Positions 48,449-57,698 are shown, counted from the stretch's first letter. The stretch is DNA of 64,000 nt from Anaerolineales bacterium (GCA_030834895.1 JAUQXA010000018.1:124001-188000), one strand, 5' to 3'. Translations and numbers: made by a program. The notes: generated by a model not told the origin, from the sequence alone.

Positions 48449-51400
48449 CTACTTCTCCGGAATCACGCTGATGAGAACGGCTCTTACCATGCGGCGATAC
48501 GTGAATTTCTCCAATCTTGCATTGTAGTTTTCGCAGGTCACGAGAGTAAGCCATTCATAATCCTCGTGCTGGAATAGGGTTTCGATGCTGCCCGGAGATA
48601 CCAGCCTGCTCTGTCGTACTTCATAGACATAGGTCGAACCGGTGCTGTGAATATATATCTTGTCTCCGGCTTTCAAGTCCTTGACCGAGGCGAACGGGCC
48701 GGGATTTCCATTTACATCCGTGACATGGCCGGTAAGGATGGAATTCCCGGAATGGGTGGGATAGGCTGAACCTTCCAGATAGCCGGCGTTGTTTCCCAGC
48801 CAGGAGACATCCCAATTGCCATCCTTTAGCATCACGCCCACAATTTGCATATCCAAACTCAGGCCTGGAACTTCGAGCCGCAAGTCATTTGTGGATGAAT
48901 AAGCCATGCCCTTCGGTTGTGCGGGCAGTTTTGTGACCGTGCCAGGGGTGAAGCCGGTGGCAGGGATTAACGATCCGACTGCCGTTGATGCAAGTTTTGC
49001 ATTGCCTCCGTTATCGCGTGAATTGCCGCCTCCATCCGGGAACAAGACCCGGAAATGACGGATGAAGTCTGTGCCCGGCTGCCCGTTTCCAGATAAAGTC
49101 ACACCAAACTGATTGGTGATGGATGTTGTCCCGCACACGTACAGGCGGTAGGTCCCATTCGACAATGGGAATCCGCCATTGACACTCAAGGTCGCCACAA
49201 AGGGTCCGTCTCCCCCATTGTTGGAATATTCAGCCAATTCAATCGAGATTGGAGTATCGTCCCCGCCCGGTCCCTCCTCGCAACCAATGGTCTCGAAGCC
49301 GTTGCCGTTATCACGGACAAGCAAATAGTTTTCGGGATTGACTGCGCTGTCACCGAAATCGGGATCATTGTTATCGACGTCAATCACATCCTGGCTGAAG
49401 GCAACCTTGAATCGATTCACGCCGACCGAAACGATTTCGAATTCACTCAGGACATTGTCGGGTGGATTGCCAGTCACGTTGGCCGCGCTGATGGATGAAA
49501 CTGCGGGCGGCAGGGCTTGGGCAACTGTCAGCGTGAACCCCTGGATTGCATCTGGCAGAATGCCGTTTGTGGCAATGAAAGTCAGGTTGTAGTCACCCTC
49601 CACACTGGCGGGTGGCGTGCCGGACAGGGTAGCCGTTCCATCGAGGTTGTCAGTAAAGGTTACGCCTGTGGGCAGGGTCCCGGATATGGTAATGGCGGAG
49701 ACCGTCGGAACACTGGTGGTTGTGATTGTGAATATGCCCGCGCTACCGACATTGAAACCTGTGTTATCCGGGCTGGTGAATGCAGGTTGTGTGTTTAGTG
49801 TTTCACAGGAACCTGTTAGCGAGGCGTAATTCGTGTCACCATTGTAGATGGCTTGGAAGGATAGGGCTCCGCCCGTCACTGTGGAAGCATTGCTGGGGTC
49901 GGCTACCCCCGCCGCGTCCAGGGAAACAATTCCCGCGCCCGAGCCGGGTCCAGCGCAACTGGTATTAGCAAACACCTTGAAAGTGATATTGCCGGTTGGC
50001 GTCGCGCCAATGCCAGTTACACTCGCGCTTGCATGAACAACATCCCCAATGGCTGCGGATGTGATTGTGGTATCGCCTACATCATGGATGACGGCCGTGA
50101 TTGTGACGTCAGCCCGGGTGATGCTAGCGGATGTATTCGCAGTCGTGGAGGATAGTTGATAATTGCCGGCATCGGCGCCTGTAAGAGTCAAGCCAGTGGC
50201 GGTGACTGGCCAGGTTCCCACGTTTGCATTGCTGAAGTTGGCCGTACCGCCAGTGAGACTGACGTCATCCACGCCGATCACACCAGTCAAGTTGTGACTG
50301 GTGATGGTTGCTGTGGCCGTGCCATCGTAAACTTTGTTGGCTGCTGTAATGGAGGGACTCACTGTTGCTTTTCCAATTACCAGCGTACCGGTCGTCGTCC
50401 CCGCATAGTTTGGGTCGTTGATGGTCGCCACAACTGAATAGCTTCCCGCGTCTATGGGCGGTGTGGTGGAGCCATTATATGTAAAGTTCATCGAAAGGTT
50501 GGGCGGATTGGTTGTGGCTGTTGTGGTTTTTGGCGTGCCATCGTAAGTGAAATTCAAATTCCCAAGCGTGACGGTTGAGTTGTCTTGTGTGATCGTGAAA
50601 TTGGCTGTGTTATAAGCGATGTTGTAATTGCCCAATATCCCAGCCGGGCTGAGTGAGACACTAATGGTATACGGGCTGCCTGCAACGCTTTCACCGGCAG
50701 TGCGGCTGTAAGTGGCGGTGACATTGTCTGCGGGCAGAAAGCCATTCAAAGTACCAGTCAACACAGGGTCGGGGTCGCCAAAGATTTTACTGGCGGAGTT
50801 TGGTGTGACCGAGGCCGCCTTTTGGCTGATGGTAAAGTCTGCCGGCACAAAGGACGCGATCTGATATCTGGTGTTGTCCGCAACAGCAAGAGTTCCCCGG
50901 CTGATTGGGTAGGAACCGACATTTTCACCGCTGTCCCGGATTAATGTTCCGGTAAAAACAGCGGATGGATTGGATGATGTGTAAGTCAGGGCTGGCTCTG
51001 CCGCTCCATAGACCTTGGACTGGTTCGGATTGACCGTCACCGTGACCGGGCATGGTTGATACGTGGCAATGAAAGTCTGGGGATTGGGACCGACCGTGAT
51101 CTGATGGCTGGACGTTCCGCCGTCGGACCATGATGAAAAATTGTAGCAACCTTGTGTTTGTGGAGCGATTAAATCACGCACCGCGTTGACGCCGGTGACG
51201 ACGCTAAATGGCGCAGTATAAGTGATGCCATCGTATTCCAGCTCCAACCCGCTTGGAATGGTGTTGAATGTAAGTGTTACAGTATTGGGCGTCAGGTCCA
51301 CACATTCCTGGTCGTTTAATCCGCCGCTATCGGTGACGGTCAGGCATAACTCGAGCCACGTGTTATCGCCATGATCCGGGATTTGAAAACTTCCCGTATT

Positions 51401-53215
51401 GCCGATCAGTCCGGGGATTGCGTCGAAGTGAACGTGTTGGTTGTGGTGCAGCAGGACATCCCATTGCAAGCTTGCCCCGCTGAGGTTTCCGTCCTCGTTA
51501 TCGATGCCTGTCCCGTTGTAGTTGATTATATCGCCCGTGTTGTAGCCAAAGCCATTGACCGGCGCGATGATGTCAGCGACAGGCTGGAGGTTACCGATAT
51601 CTATAATCACTGTATCCGAACCTGTTGCCCCCTGTGTGTCGGTGACGGTAAGAGTTACTGTGAAAACGCCGCTGTTCTGATAGGTGTAAGAGGGGTTCGG
51701 TCCGGTGCCCGTGTTGCCATCGCCGAAGTCCCATGAATAGGTGAGGGATTGGGCATCGGGATCGAAAGAACCGATGCTTGAAAAATTCACTGTCAGCGGC
51801 ACATAACCGGAATCGGGGTCGGCGCTGGCGAATGCCGTGGGCGGTGTATTCCCTCCGGAGGTATAGCGAATGCGTCGGACCTCGCTTGTGTTTGGCGATG
51901 GTCCGTTATAGGCGACATAATAGAGATTTGTATCCGGACCAGTCAACAACTGTACAATTCCGCCAACTGGAGCAACATCCGCGCCGAAGTTGTTTGCTGT
52001 GGCGTTGCCGTTGACATCAAAGGTAAGGTAGCGAATCCAGTCGCCGTTATAGTCTGAGATAAACAGAGCATTCAGGTATTGAGAGGGATAGACAGAGCCA
52101 CGATAAAATCCCCCAGCCTGTATCGAACTGCTCCCGCCACTATGGTTGTAGGCGTAGGTGGGGGCTTTGACCGCGCTGAGCCCCTGCGCATATAGCGCAT
52201 CACAGGTGGGTTGTGTGGTAGCATTATTTGCATAACTTCCCTGTTGAGCGCTGGTGGTGGCATTGCCTTCGTAACACGGCCAGCCGAAATTTGCCCCCCG
52301 GCCTGTATCAACCTCTTCCCAGGTATTCCAGCCGACATCGCCGCTGAATGGCTCATTGGTCAGTTCATTGATGGTAATGCGAAAAGGGTTTCGGAGACCA
52401 AGGCTATAGACTTTGGAACGATTGCTATTCAGATTGCCGTTATAAAACGGGTTGTTGGCATATCCCAGACCAGTAATTGGATTGATGCGCAGAATTTTTC
52501 CGTTAAGGCTGTTGACGTCAAGCGAACGCAGGGCGCGGGCGTCGGTGTAACTGAAATGAGCGCCATCCCCGCTGCTGACAAACAGTGATCCATCTGTCCC
52601 AAAGGCAAGCGTACCAATCGTATGTGAAGGGCTGTCCGCTGCTATGCAATTCTGAACGTAGACATTTCCAGTCTGACACGAGGCGGGCCCGTTGTTGCCA
52701 TTGGGGTCACCGATGTTTGCCAGTGTGCTGTTGGTTCCCAGGAGAACGACTTCACTACCGGGTAGATATACATTCGTGTTATTGGGGTCGGCGCTGACAC
52801 GCAGCAGGCGCGAGACGCGCGCGCCTCCGCCGTTGTCTGCGGTGCCGGGCGGATCGTAGGTATAAAGCAGGTACACATAGGGGGTGTTTGGAAAATCGGG
52901 ATGAATGGCAAGCCCCAGCAGTCCACGGTCCCAATAGTTGTTGACTTGGGAGGAAATATTTATGAAATCGGTTGGCAGAAGAACGCCGTTTTGGAAGACC
53001 CGAACCCGCCCGTCCTTTTGACCGATGAACATGCGTCCGTCAGGGGCAAATGCAATCGTGGTTGGACCGGTGAGATTGGTTACAACCGCCTCGGTGACAA
53101 ACCCTGCCGGGAAGGCGGGTGCAGCATACACAGACTGTGTTGGCAGGGTGGAGACTGCAAGCGCAAGGACTGTTACCCAAACCAGGATTTTACGAAACCG
53201 CATCTTCTCTTCCAT
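48449..53215 (-). CDS. Giant exoprotein: sugar dehydrogenase propeller, PKD, MBG repeats and C-terminal sortase
   Basis: A 1588-residue secreted protein. After the signal peptide, residues 35-460 are a glucose/sorbosone dehydrogenase propeller (GLLGLAIHPDFPN, SHTIGTLAFGTDGSLFVSSGDG with the catalytic-type His, GLRNPFRITI, NFGWPCYEG). A PKD domain (about 468-560, YSWDFGDGNTGTG) and MBG/YDG-type repeats follow (VYGAAEPALTY, IFGDPDPVLTG, VYDGTATATIT). Residues from about 1435 to the end form a sortase: MQIVGVMLKDGNWDVSWLG, the His of SILTGHVTD, Cys in WLTLVTCENY and Arg in YRRMVRAVL. Sortases are normally separate enzymes, so this fusion is odd. RBS GAGG precedes the ATG. Confidence 0.87.
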   Translation of the reverse strand: MEEKMRFRKILVWVTVLALAVSTLPTQSVYAAPAFPAGFVTEAVVTNLTGPTTIAFAPDGRMFIGQKDGRVRVFQNGVLLPTDFINISSQVNNYWDRGLLGLAIHPDFPNTPYVYLLYTYDPPGTADNGGGARVSRLLRVSADPNNTNVYLPGSEVVLLGTNSTLANIGDPNGNNGPASCQTGNVYVQNCIAADSPSHTIGTLAFGTDGSLFVSSGDGAHFSYTDARALRSLDVNSLNGKILRINPITGLGYANNPFYNGNLNSNRSKVYSLGLRNPFRITINELTNEPFSGDVGWNTWEEVDTGRGANFGWPCYEGNATTSAQQGSYANNATTQPTCDALYAQGLSAVKAPTYAYNHSGGSSSIQAGGFYRGSVYPSQYLNALFISDYNGDWIRYLTFDVNGNATANNFGADVAPVGGIVQLLTGPDTNLYYVAYNGPSPNTSEVRRIRYTSGGNTPPTAFASADPDSGYVPLTVNFSSIGSFDPDAQSLTYSWDFGDGNTGTGPNPSYTYQNSGVFTVTLTVTDTQGATGSDTVIIDIGNLQPVADIIAPVNGFGYNTGDIINYNGTGIDNEDGNLSGASLQWDVLLHHNQHVHFDAIPGLIGNTGSFQIPDHGDNTWLELCLTVTDSGGLNDQECVDLTPNTVTLTFNTIPSGLELEYDGITYTAPFSVVTGVNAVRDLIAPQTQGCYNFSSWSDGGTSSHQITVGPNPQTFIATYQPCPVTVTVNPNQSKVYGAAEPALTYTSSNPSAVFTGTLIRDSGENVGSYPISRGTLAVADNTRYQIASFVPADFTISQKAASVTPNSASKIFGDPDPVLTGTLNGFLPADNVTATYSRTAGESVAGSPYTISVSLSPAGILGNYNIAYNTANFTITQDNSTVTLGNLNFTYDGTPKTTTATTNPPNLSMNFTYNGSTTPPIDAGSYSVVATINDPNYAGTTTGTLVIGKATVSPSITAANKVYDGTATATITSHNLTGVIGVDDVSLTGGTANFSNANVGTWPVTATGLTLTGADAGNYQLSSTTANTSASITRADVTITAVIHDVGDTTITSAAIGDVVHASASVTGIGATPTGNITFKVFANTSCAGPGSGAGIVSLDAAGVADPSNASTVTGGALSFQAIYNGDTNYASLTGSCETLNTQPAFTSPDNTGFNVGSAGIFTITTTSVPTVSAITISGTLPTGVTFTDNLDGTATLSGTPPASVEGDYNLTFIATNGILPDAIQGFTLTVAQALPPAVSSISAANVTGNPPDNVLSEFEIVSVGVNRFKVAFSQDVIDVDNNDPDFGDSAVNPENYLLVRDNGNGFETIGCEEGPGGDDTPISIELAEYSNNGGDGPFVATLSVNGGFPLSNGTYRLYVCGTTSITNQFGVTLSGNGQPGTDFIRHFRVLFPDGGGNSRDNGGNAKLASTAVGSLIPATGFTPGTVTKLPAQPKGMAYSSTNDLRLEVPGLSLDMQIVGVMLKDGNWDVSWLGNNAGYLEGSAYPTHSGNSILTGHVTDVNGNPGPFASVKDLKAGDKIYIHSTGSTYVYEVRQSRLVSPGSIETLFQHEDYEWLTLVTCENYNARLEKFTYRRMVRAVLISVIPEK

Positions 53216-53548
53216 GATTCACCTCTCCATGACCGGAAGGCACTTTCCTGTTGTAATCTTTTTTTAAATACGTTTTTTTACCTGCACAAAACTTTTAAAT
53301 GATTCGACAATCCTTGCGAATTTATGTCATCATGTTCAAATCCGCGCAGATCACCCTAAATCAGTGGGTGGAACTTTGTTTGTGTAGGTCTGTTGCTTTT
53401 GTTGAACCTGGAATTGGATTTTTTGAATTGGTCTTACCAACCTTACAAATTTGCAAAGTTGACCAATGTTATCTTTATTTTTCTTGTTTGTCAATGAAAA
53501 TGGTCTAATTTGTCAAATAAAAGGGACGAGGGCAGCTCGTCCCTACTT
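53216..53548. other. AT-rich intergenic region
   Basis: The 333 bases between the giant gene and the convergent-side methyltransferase gene are AT-rich, with only short unlikely frames and no strong hairpin. It probably holds the promoter of the giant gene. Confidence 0.5.
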
Positions 53549-54145
53549 TTATATGCAACCGCTCAATTGAATTGCCCGTGGGTCGCGCCCGAAGGCGAGG
53601 CGCTTTGCCCAGGAGCTAGGGAAGGCGTGCAAATCGTGAGAATCCATCGGCGCAGGTTGATTTATCCGCCAGCCAGCGCGGACCAAATTCTCGCGGACCT
53701 GCGCCACGCCGTCTTCGAAAGTCCAACCCGCTTCGGCAAGCGCGCCGCCGTTCAAGCGGAGGTCGAGCTTTGCACCCGTGGTCAAAACAGACTCAAGTCC
53801 GCACAGGAGCAGAGGGTCGCCGGTCAGCAGACTTCCGAGCAGGCTGCCCCACGGGAAGTTGATGGTGACATATGAGACCAATCCGCTCAATTCCTTTGGC
53901 AACGCTTGTGCGCTGGCAATGACGTAGAGCAGGTTGGGCAGTTTAGTGCGGGAGAATTCGCGCAGGTTCTCGCGGCACGAGTCCAGGCCGATGACGAAGC
54001 GCCCCGGAAAACTTTCAGCGTGGCAAAAGGCAAATTTGCCGTCACCAGTTCCGAGGTCGAGTGTGATGGCAGAATAGTTTGCAAGCCGCGCTTGCAGCGT
54101 GGTCGAATCCAAAGTATGGGACATTTTGCCCCGAATCGTTTCCAT
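53549..54145 (-). CDS. 16S rRNA (adenine-1408-N1)-methyltransferase of the KamB/NpmA type
   Basis: A 198-residue class I methyltransferase with GGAGG before the ATG. The SAM loop is LDLGTGDGKF (29-38), with VIGLDSCRENL, VIASAQALPKEL and INFPWGSLLG. The end reads SSWAKRLAFGRDPRAIQLSG, as in KamB/NpmA enzymes. Trp99 (FPWG) and Trp179 (SSWAKRLAFG) match the two Trp residues that stack on A1408 in NpmA. Known members of this family methylate A1408 and protect ribosomes from aminoglycosides such as kanamycin and apramycin. Whether it does so here, or serves another ribosomal purpose, is not shown by sequence. Confidence 0.88.
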   Translation of the reverse strand: METIRGKMSHTLDSTTLQARLANYSAITLDLGTGDGKFAFCHAESFPGRFVIGLDSCRENLREFSRTKLPNLLYVIASAQALPKELSGLVSYVTINFPWGSLLGSLLTGDPLLLCGLESVLTTGAKLDLRLNGGALAEAGWTFEDGVAQVRENLVRAGWRINQPAPMDSHDLHAFPSSWAKRLAFGRDPRAIQLSGCI

Positions 54146-54378
54146 ATCGAAACCTCCAATTTGTCGAAGTTGAAAAAGGGCGACAAATTGAAGCGGGGCG
54201 GAGCGCGGGCGCGCTTAAACGAAAACAGACGGCGTCAGGCACCGTCGAGGTCGTCGGGGGTTGGTTTTTTACGGGTTAGGGGGAATGGAACTTAACAGGG
54301 TGGGCGTGCGGTGTTCATGAGAAAATTATAGCATCGCAAAAGGAAAATTTTTGTTGGAGAAGTGTAGGAGATTTAATC
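54146..54378. other. Intergenic region
   Basis: No gene or strong hairpin is seen. The upstream region of the methyltransferase is here. Confidence 0.4.
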
Positions 54379-54537
54379 ACTGATGTTACGCAGTGTCGTT
54401 CTGAGCAAAGCGACACTCCCTGGCACTGCCCGCCAGGGCAAGTGTGCGCCGCGCGCCAGTGCGGTGAGAACCTCGGATTTCAGGGTAGAGACCCTTCGCT
54501 CCGCTCAGGGAATCACGGCTAGGTGCGTAACATCAGT
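54379..54537 (+). mobile_element. MITE-like element, 159 bp with 14-bp terminal inverted repeats
   Basis: ACTGATGTTACGCA at the left is perfectly inverted at the right (TGCGTAACATCAGT). Next inside are GTCGTTCTGAGC-AAGCGACAC and CCCTTCGCTCCGCTCAGGG. A 65-base core (54410-54474) is identical, in inverse orientation, to 56415-56479. The right end touches the stop codon of the SMR gene. TTAAT occurs on both flanks and may be a target duplication. There is no coding capacity. Confidence 0.82.
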
Positions 54538-54869
54538 TAATGACTCGGAACCTTCGAGAACAGGTTGATTACCGCAATGCCGACGATGATAAGCGTGATG
54601 CCGATGCCGCGCCCCCAGTCCAGTGGTTCACGCCAGATGGATATGCCAATGATCACCGTCAGCACGATGCCGATGCCCGACCAGAGCGCGTACGCTGTTC
54701 CAAGGGGAATGACCTTCAGGCTGAGAGAAAGCAGGTAGAAGGAGAGTCCATACCCGACCACGACGACCATGCTGGGGACAAATTTTGTGAATCCCTCCGA
54801 GAACTTCAAGGCGGTGGTGCCGATTACTTCGCTGAGGACGGCGAAGAAGAAGATCAACGCGGTTTTCAT
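54537..54869 (-). CDS. SMR-family drug exporter (EmrE type)
   Basis: The ATG at 54869 (MKTALIFF) with AAGGA upstream gives 110 residues, the same as EmrE. Four membrane helices are present and the essential Glu14 (VLSEVIGTTALKFSEGF) is kept, as are YALWSGIGIVLTVIIGI and GIGITLIIVGIAVINLFS. It exports lipophilic cations by proton exchange. The stop codon coincides with the end of a MITE. It stands alone. Confidence 0.95.
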   Translation of the reverse strand: MKTALIFFFAVLSEVIGTTALKFSEGFTKFVPSMVVVVGYGLSFYLLSLSLKVIPLGTAYALWSGIGIVLTVIIGISIWREPLDWGRGIGITLIIVGIAVINLFSKVPSH

Positions 54870-54916
54870 GGTTCCATCCTTGTTCATTGGTTGAGAGTGC
54901 TTCTTAAGTACAATTC

Positions 54917-55016
54917 ACCACAGATAAACACGGATGAAAAGGATTCAAGAGCCCTTTTTAGGCTGGCTCTATCAAAAATCTGTGTTTATCTGTGTTCGTC
55001 TGTGGTTAAAAGTGAG
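54917..55016 (+). repeat. ACCACAGAT inverted repeat
   Basis: ACCACAGATAAACACGGATG on the left has an imperfect inverted copy, ATCTGTGTTTATCTGTGTTCGTCTGTGGT, on the right, with about 50 bases between. It is a palindromic intergenic element. Confidence 0.65.
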
Positions 55017-55166
55017 AAACAGTCTCCAGGGAGATTGTACTTGATTAGGCCCTTGGCAGGGTTTTTGCCATCCACCAATCGGCGGCAGGATGACGTCCGC
55101 AATTCCGAATAAAAACCGGCCGATTCCCGTATATAGTATGACAAAGGCAAGAAACGGAAGGAACCT

Positions 55167-55745
55167 GTGGTGATCGTTTTCGAAGTCAGTGAAACAGAAC
55201 TCATCCTCAAGGCGCGGGACGGCGACCGAAACGCTTTCAACGAGCTGGTTCGCATCCATGCGCAGGGCGTGATGAACGTTATCTACCGCATGTGCGGCGA
55301 CGCGCAGGTGGCGGAAGACGCCGCCCAGGAGACCTTCATCCGCGCCTGGTCGCATCTCGGTTCTTTCCGCGTGGATTCGTCGCTGCGAAACTGGCTGTAC
55401 CGCATCGCACTCAACACTGCAACGGATATGCTTCGCAAAGAGAAGCGCATCCTGCCGGGCGATGTGGAGGATTTCCAACTCGTCGACCCGCAGCTTGGAC
55501 CCGAAGGAATCTATTTGCAGGAGGAGCGGACTGCGCTGGTGCAGGCGGCGATCCAGTCCCTGCCGGATGCCAGCCGCGCGGTACTGGTGCTGAAGGAGTA
55601 CGAAGGGCTTTCCTACCGCGAGATCGCAGATGCCCTCGACATCCCAATCGGGACGGTCATGTCGCGGTTAAATTATGCGCGGAAAACATTGAAGGAGAAA
55701 TTGGAAAGACACATGAGTGTGTTGATGGAGGCTGAACATGTCTAA
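55167..55745 (+). CDS. ECF RNA polymerase sigma factor
   Basis: A 192-residue ECF-type sigma factor starting at a GTG (55167 or 55170) with AAGGA upstream. Region 2 reads HAQGVMNVIYRMCGDAQVAEDAAQETFIRAWSHLGSFR, with the D-A-E-D-A-x-Q-E-T-F core. Region 4 is ALVQAAIQSLPDASRAVLVLKEYEGLSYREIADALDIPIGTVMSRLNYARKTL. The downstream anti-sigma gene overlaps by eight bases. Together they form a membrane-to-transcription signal unit. Target genes are not known. Confidence 0.95.
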   Translation: MVIVFEVSETELILKARDGDRNAFNELVRIHAQGVMNVIYRMCGDAQVAEDAAQETFIRAWSHLGSFRVDSSLRNWLYRIALNTATDMLRKEKRILPGDVEDFQLVDPQLGPEGIYLQEERTALVQAAIQSLPDASRAVLVLKEYEGLSYREIADALDIPIGTVMSRLNYARKTLKEKLERHMSVLMEAEHV

Positions 55746-56352
55746 CCACGTCACAGAATGGCTGAATGCCTACCTTGATGGCGAACTGAAAAACGGAAAG
55801 CTTCATCAGGTGGAGAAGCATCTCGTCGCGTGCGCGGAATGTCGGGCGGAGTTGGAGTCACTGAAAAACCTATCCAGCCTGCTGCACGAAGTCCCCACTC
55901 CTGAGTTCACACCGTCGGAGCGATTCGCATCCCAGGTCAGCCTGCGCCTTCCACATGCCAAGCCCAGGGCTGTCAAACACAAGGCGCAGGAAGTTGGATG
56001 GTGGATGATCCCTGTCAGCCTGCTCCTGCTCTGGGTTCTCATCGGCTCCATGGAAGTGGTCGGCGATGTGATTTCTACTGCGGACAGGCTCGGCTTGCTG
56101 AGTTTGAACGACGCTCCCGCTTGGTTGGTATCGGGCTTATCCAATGGAACTGTCTGGTCGGGAAGGCTTGGAGAATTCGGTTTCCTCGACGGGCAAAGCC
56201 TGCAATGGGCTGAATATACGGAAGTATTTACAAGAAACAATTTGCCCCAGGTCGTTTTGCAGGTTTCGATTGCCCTGCTGTATCTGAGTTGGATTGCAAT
56301 CTGGTGGACGCGGCATACGCCCCGGGAGACTGATCAACTCCCTGAAGGCTGA
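55738..56352 (+). CDS. Zinc-finger anti-sigma factor
   Basis: A 204-residue protein overlapping the sigma gene. The N-terminal anti-sigma domain has the H-x3-C-x2-C motif in VEKHLVACAECRAEL (His28, Cys32, Cys35). A membrane helix (about 87-105, MIPVSLLLLWVLIGSM), an outer loop of about 65 residues and a second helix (about 172-190) follow. This is the ZAS pattern in which the zinc domain holds the ECF sigma until a signal outside releases it. No site-1-like cleavage motif is evident. Confidence 0.93.
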   Translation: MSNHVTEWLNAYLDGELKNGKLHQVEKHLVACAECRAELESLKNLSSLLHEVPTPEFTPSERFASQVSLRLPHAKPRAVKHKAQEVGWWMIPVSLLLLWVLIGSMEVVGDVISTADRLGLLSLNDAPAWLVSGLSNGTVWSGRLGEFGFLDGQSLQWAEYTEVFTRNNLPQVVLQVSIALLYLSWIAIWWTRHTPRETDQLPEG

Positions 56353-56371
56353 ACCAGCCCATCTAATGGGT

Positions 56372-56500
56372 GTGTCACTCTGAGCGATAGCGAAGGGTCT
56401 CTGAGGTAATCGTAGAGGTTCTCACCGCACTGGCGCGCGGCGCACACTTGCCCTGGCGGGCAGTGCCAGGGAGTGTCGCTTCGCTCAGAACGACACTGCG
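56372..56500 (-). mobile_element. MITE-like element, second copy in inverse orientation
   Basis: The arms are GTGTCACTCTGAGCGATAGCG on the left and CGCTTCGCTCAGAACGACAC on the right, imperfectly inverted. The 65-base core (56415-56479) equals the reverse complement of 54410-54474 without change. The outermost ACTGATGTTACG ends are less clear than in the first copy. Confidence 0.78.
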
Positions 56501-56551
56501 TAAGGTGAGTAAGTAAAATTAACTGAAGAAAAAAATGGAAAGAAGGAAAAA

Positions 56552-57679
56552 ATGGATCCTATCAAAATTCTAAAACGTGCATGGCAAATCTTATGGAGTT
56601 ATCGAGCGTTGTGGGTCTTCGGCTTGATTCTGGCGATGGCGGGCGCAGGCTCATCGGGCAGTAATGGCTCGAACAGCAGTTCCCGATACGAAGCGAACTC
56701 ACAAAGCAGCCAGCAGCAGCCGCTTCCCGAAGATATGGGGGAAGCCTTCAAACAGGCCACCCAGGAAATGGGCAAGGCGTTCAATGAAGGGCTGGACGCA
56801 GTTGGAATTCCCAGAGGGGATGTGAACACCCTGATCGTAATTGCGGTTGTCTTCATCATCTTCTGCATGATATTGGGGCTGATCATCACCGTCGCACGAT
56901 ACGTTGCCGAGACCGCCGTCATCCGCATGGTGGACGAGTACGAAAACACGGGCTCGAAGATGACCATCCGCGAGGGGTTCCGCATCGGCTGGTCGCGCAC
57001 CTCATGGCGGCTGTTCCTGATCAATTTGATCGTAAACCTACCGCTTATCCTTGGCATGATCTTGCTCGTTGGCGGAGTCGGGATTGCAATCTTCCAAAGC
57101 ATGACAGAGGGCTTCCAAACACCCGCAACGTTCGTCATCGTTGCCTTGGTCGTCGTCATGTTCCTGGTCATCTTTGTGGTGGCAATCGTCAGCATCTTCC
57201 TTGGCCTGCTGCGACATTTCTTCTGGCGGGCTTGTGCGCTGGAGAACCTCACCGTGCGTGAATCGCTAAGTCGCGGCTTCCAGATGGCGCGCCAGAATTG
57301 GAAGAACATCGGCATCATGTGGCTGGTGATGATCGGACTGGGAATCGTCTGGATGATTGTGTCGGTGATTGCCTTTGTCCTGACCATCCCCGTGGTCGCG
57401 GTGACGGCGGTGGCTGGCGCACTCGTGGCGGTCATCCCTGCCCTGCTCACGGGCGGACTGACCAGCCTCTTCCTCAACGGTTGGCTGCCGTGGGTCGTTG
57501 GCGTGCTCTTCGCGCTGCCGCTGTTCTTCACGGTCGCCTTCTCGCCCTGGCTGCTCCTGCAAGGCTGGCAGACGGTCTTCACCTCCACCGTGTGGACTCT
57601 GGTCTACCGCGAGTTGAAAGCCCTGCCTGCGCTGGCCCCGCAAGCCGTGGACGAAACTCCGCTGCCGCCAGTGAGTTGA
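56552..57679 (+). CDS. Multi-pass membrane protein, DUF7544/GlpQ-membrane-domain-like
   Basis: A 375-residue membrane protein with about seven helices. The start MDPIKILKRAWQILWSYRALWVFG is typical of a Chloroflexota/Actinomycete membrane family. A Ser/Asn/Gln-rich outer loop (about 33-70), then repeated I/V-rich helices, and a W-x-L-L-Q-G-W end follow. No catalytic motif is evident. The last 40 residues (VYRELKALPALAPQ to the stop) plus the terminator are repeated in decayed form at 58127-58308. Role unknown. Confidence 0.78.
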   Translation: MDPIKILKRAWQILWSYRALWVFGLILAMAGAGSSGSNGSNSSSRYEANSQSSQQQPLPEDMGEAFKQATQEMGKAFNEGLDAVGIPRGDVNTLIVIAVVFIIFCMILGLIITVARYVAETAVIRMVDEYENTGSKMTIREGFRIGWSRTSWRLFLINLIVNLPLILGMILLVGGVGIAIFQSMTEGFQTPATFVIVALVVVMFLVIFVVAIVSIFLGLLRHFFWRACALENLTVRESLSRGFQMARQNWKNIGIMWLVMIGLGIVWMIVSVIAFVLTIPVVAVTAVAGALVAVIPALLTGGLTSLFLNGWLPWVVGVLFALPLFFTVAFSPWLLLQGWQTVFTSTVWTLVYRELKALPALAPQAVDETPLPPVS

Positions 57680-57698
57680 TTTGAGTTCGATTGAAATG

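Noticed and set aside
53299-53508. Short plus-strand frame in the AT-rich gap near 53.4 kb
   Set aside because: No ribosome binding site, unusual composition and no recognisable motif; it lies in the probable promoter region of the giant gene.
54540-55112. Plus-strand frame opposite the SMR gene and upstream repeat
   Set aside because: Most of it is antisense to the SMR exporter and the rest crosses a palindromic repeat; no domain is visible.
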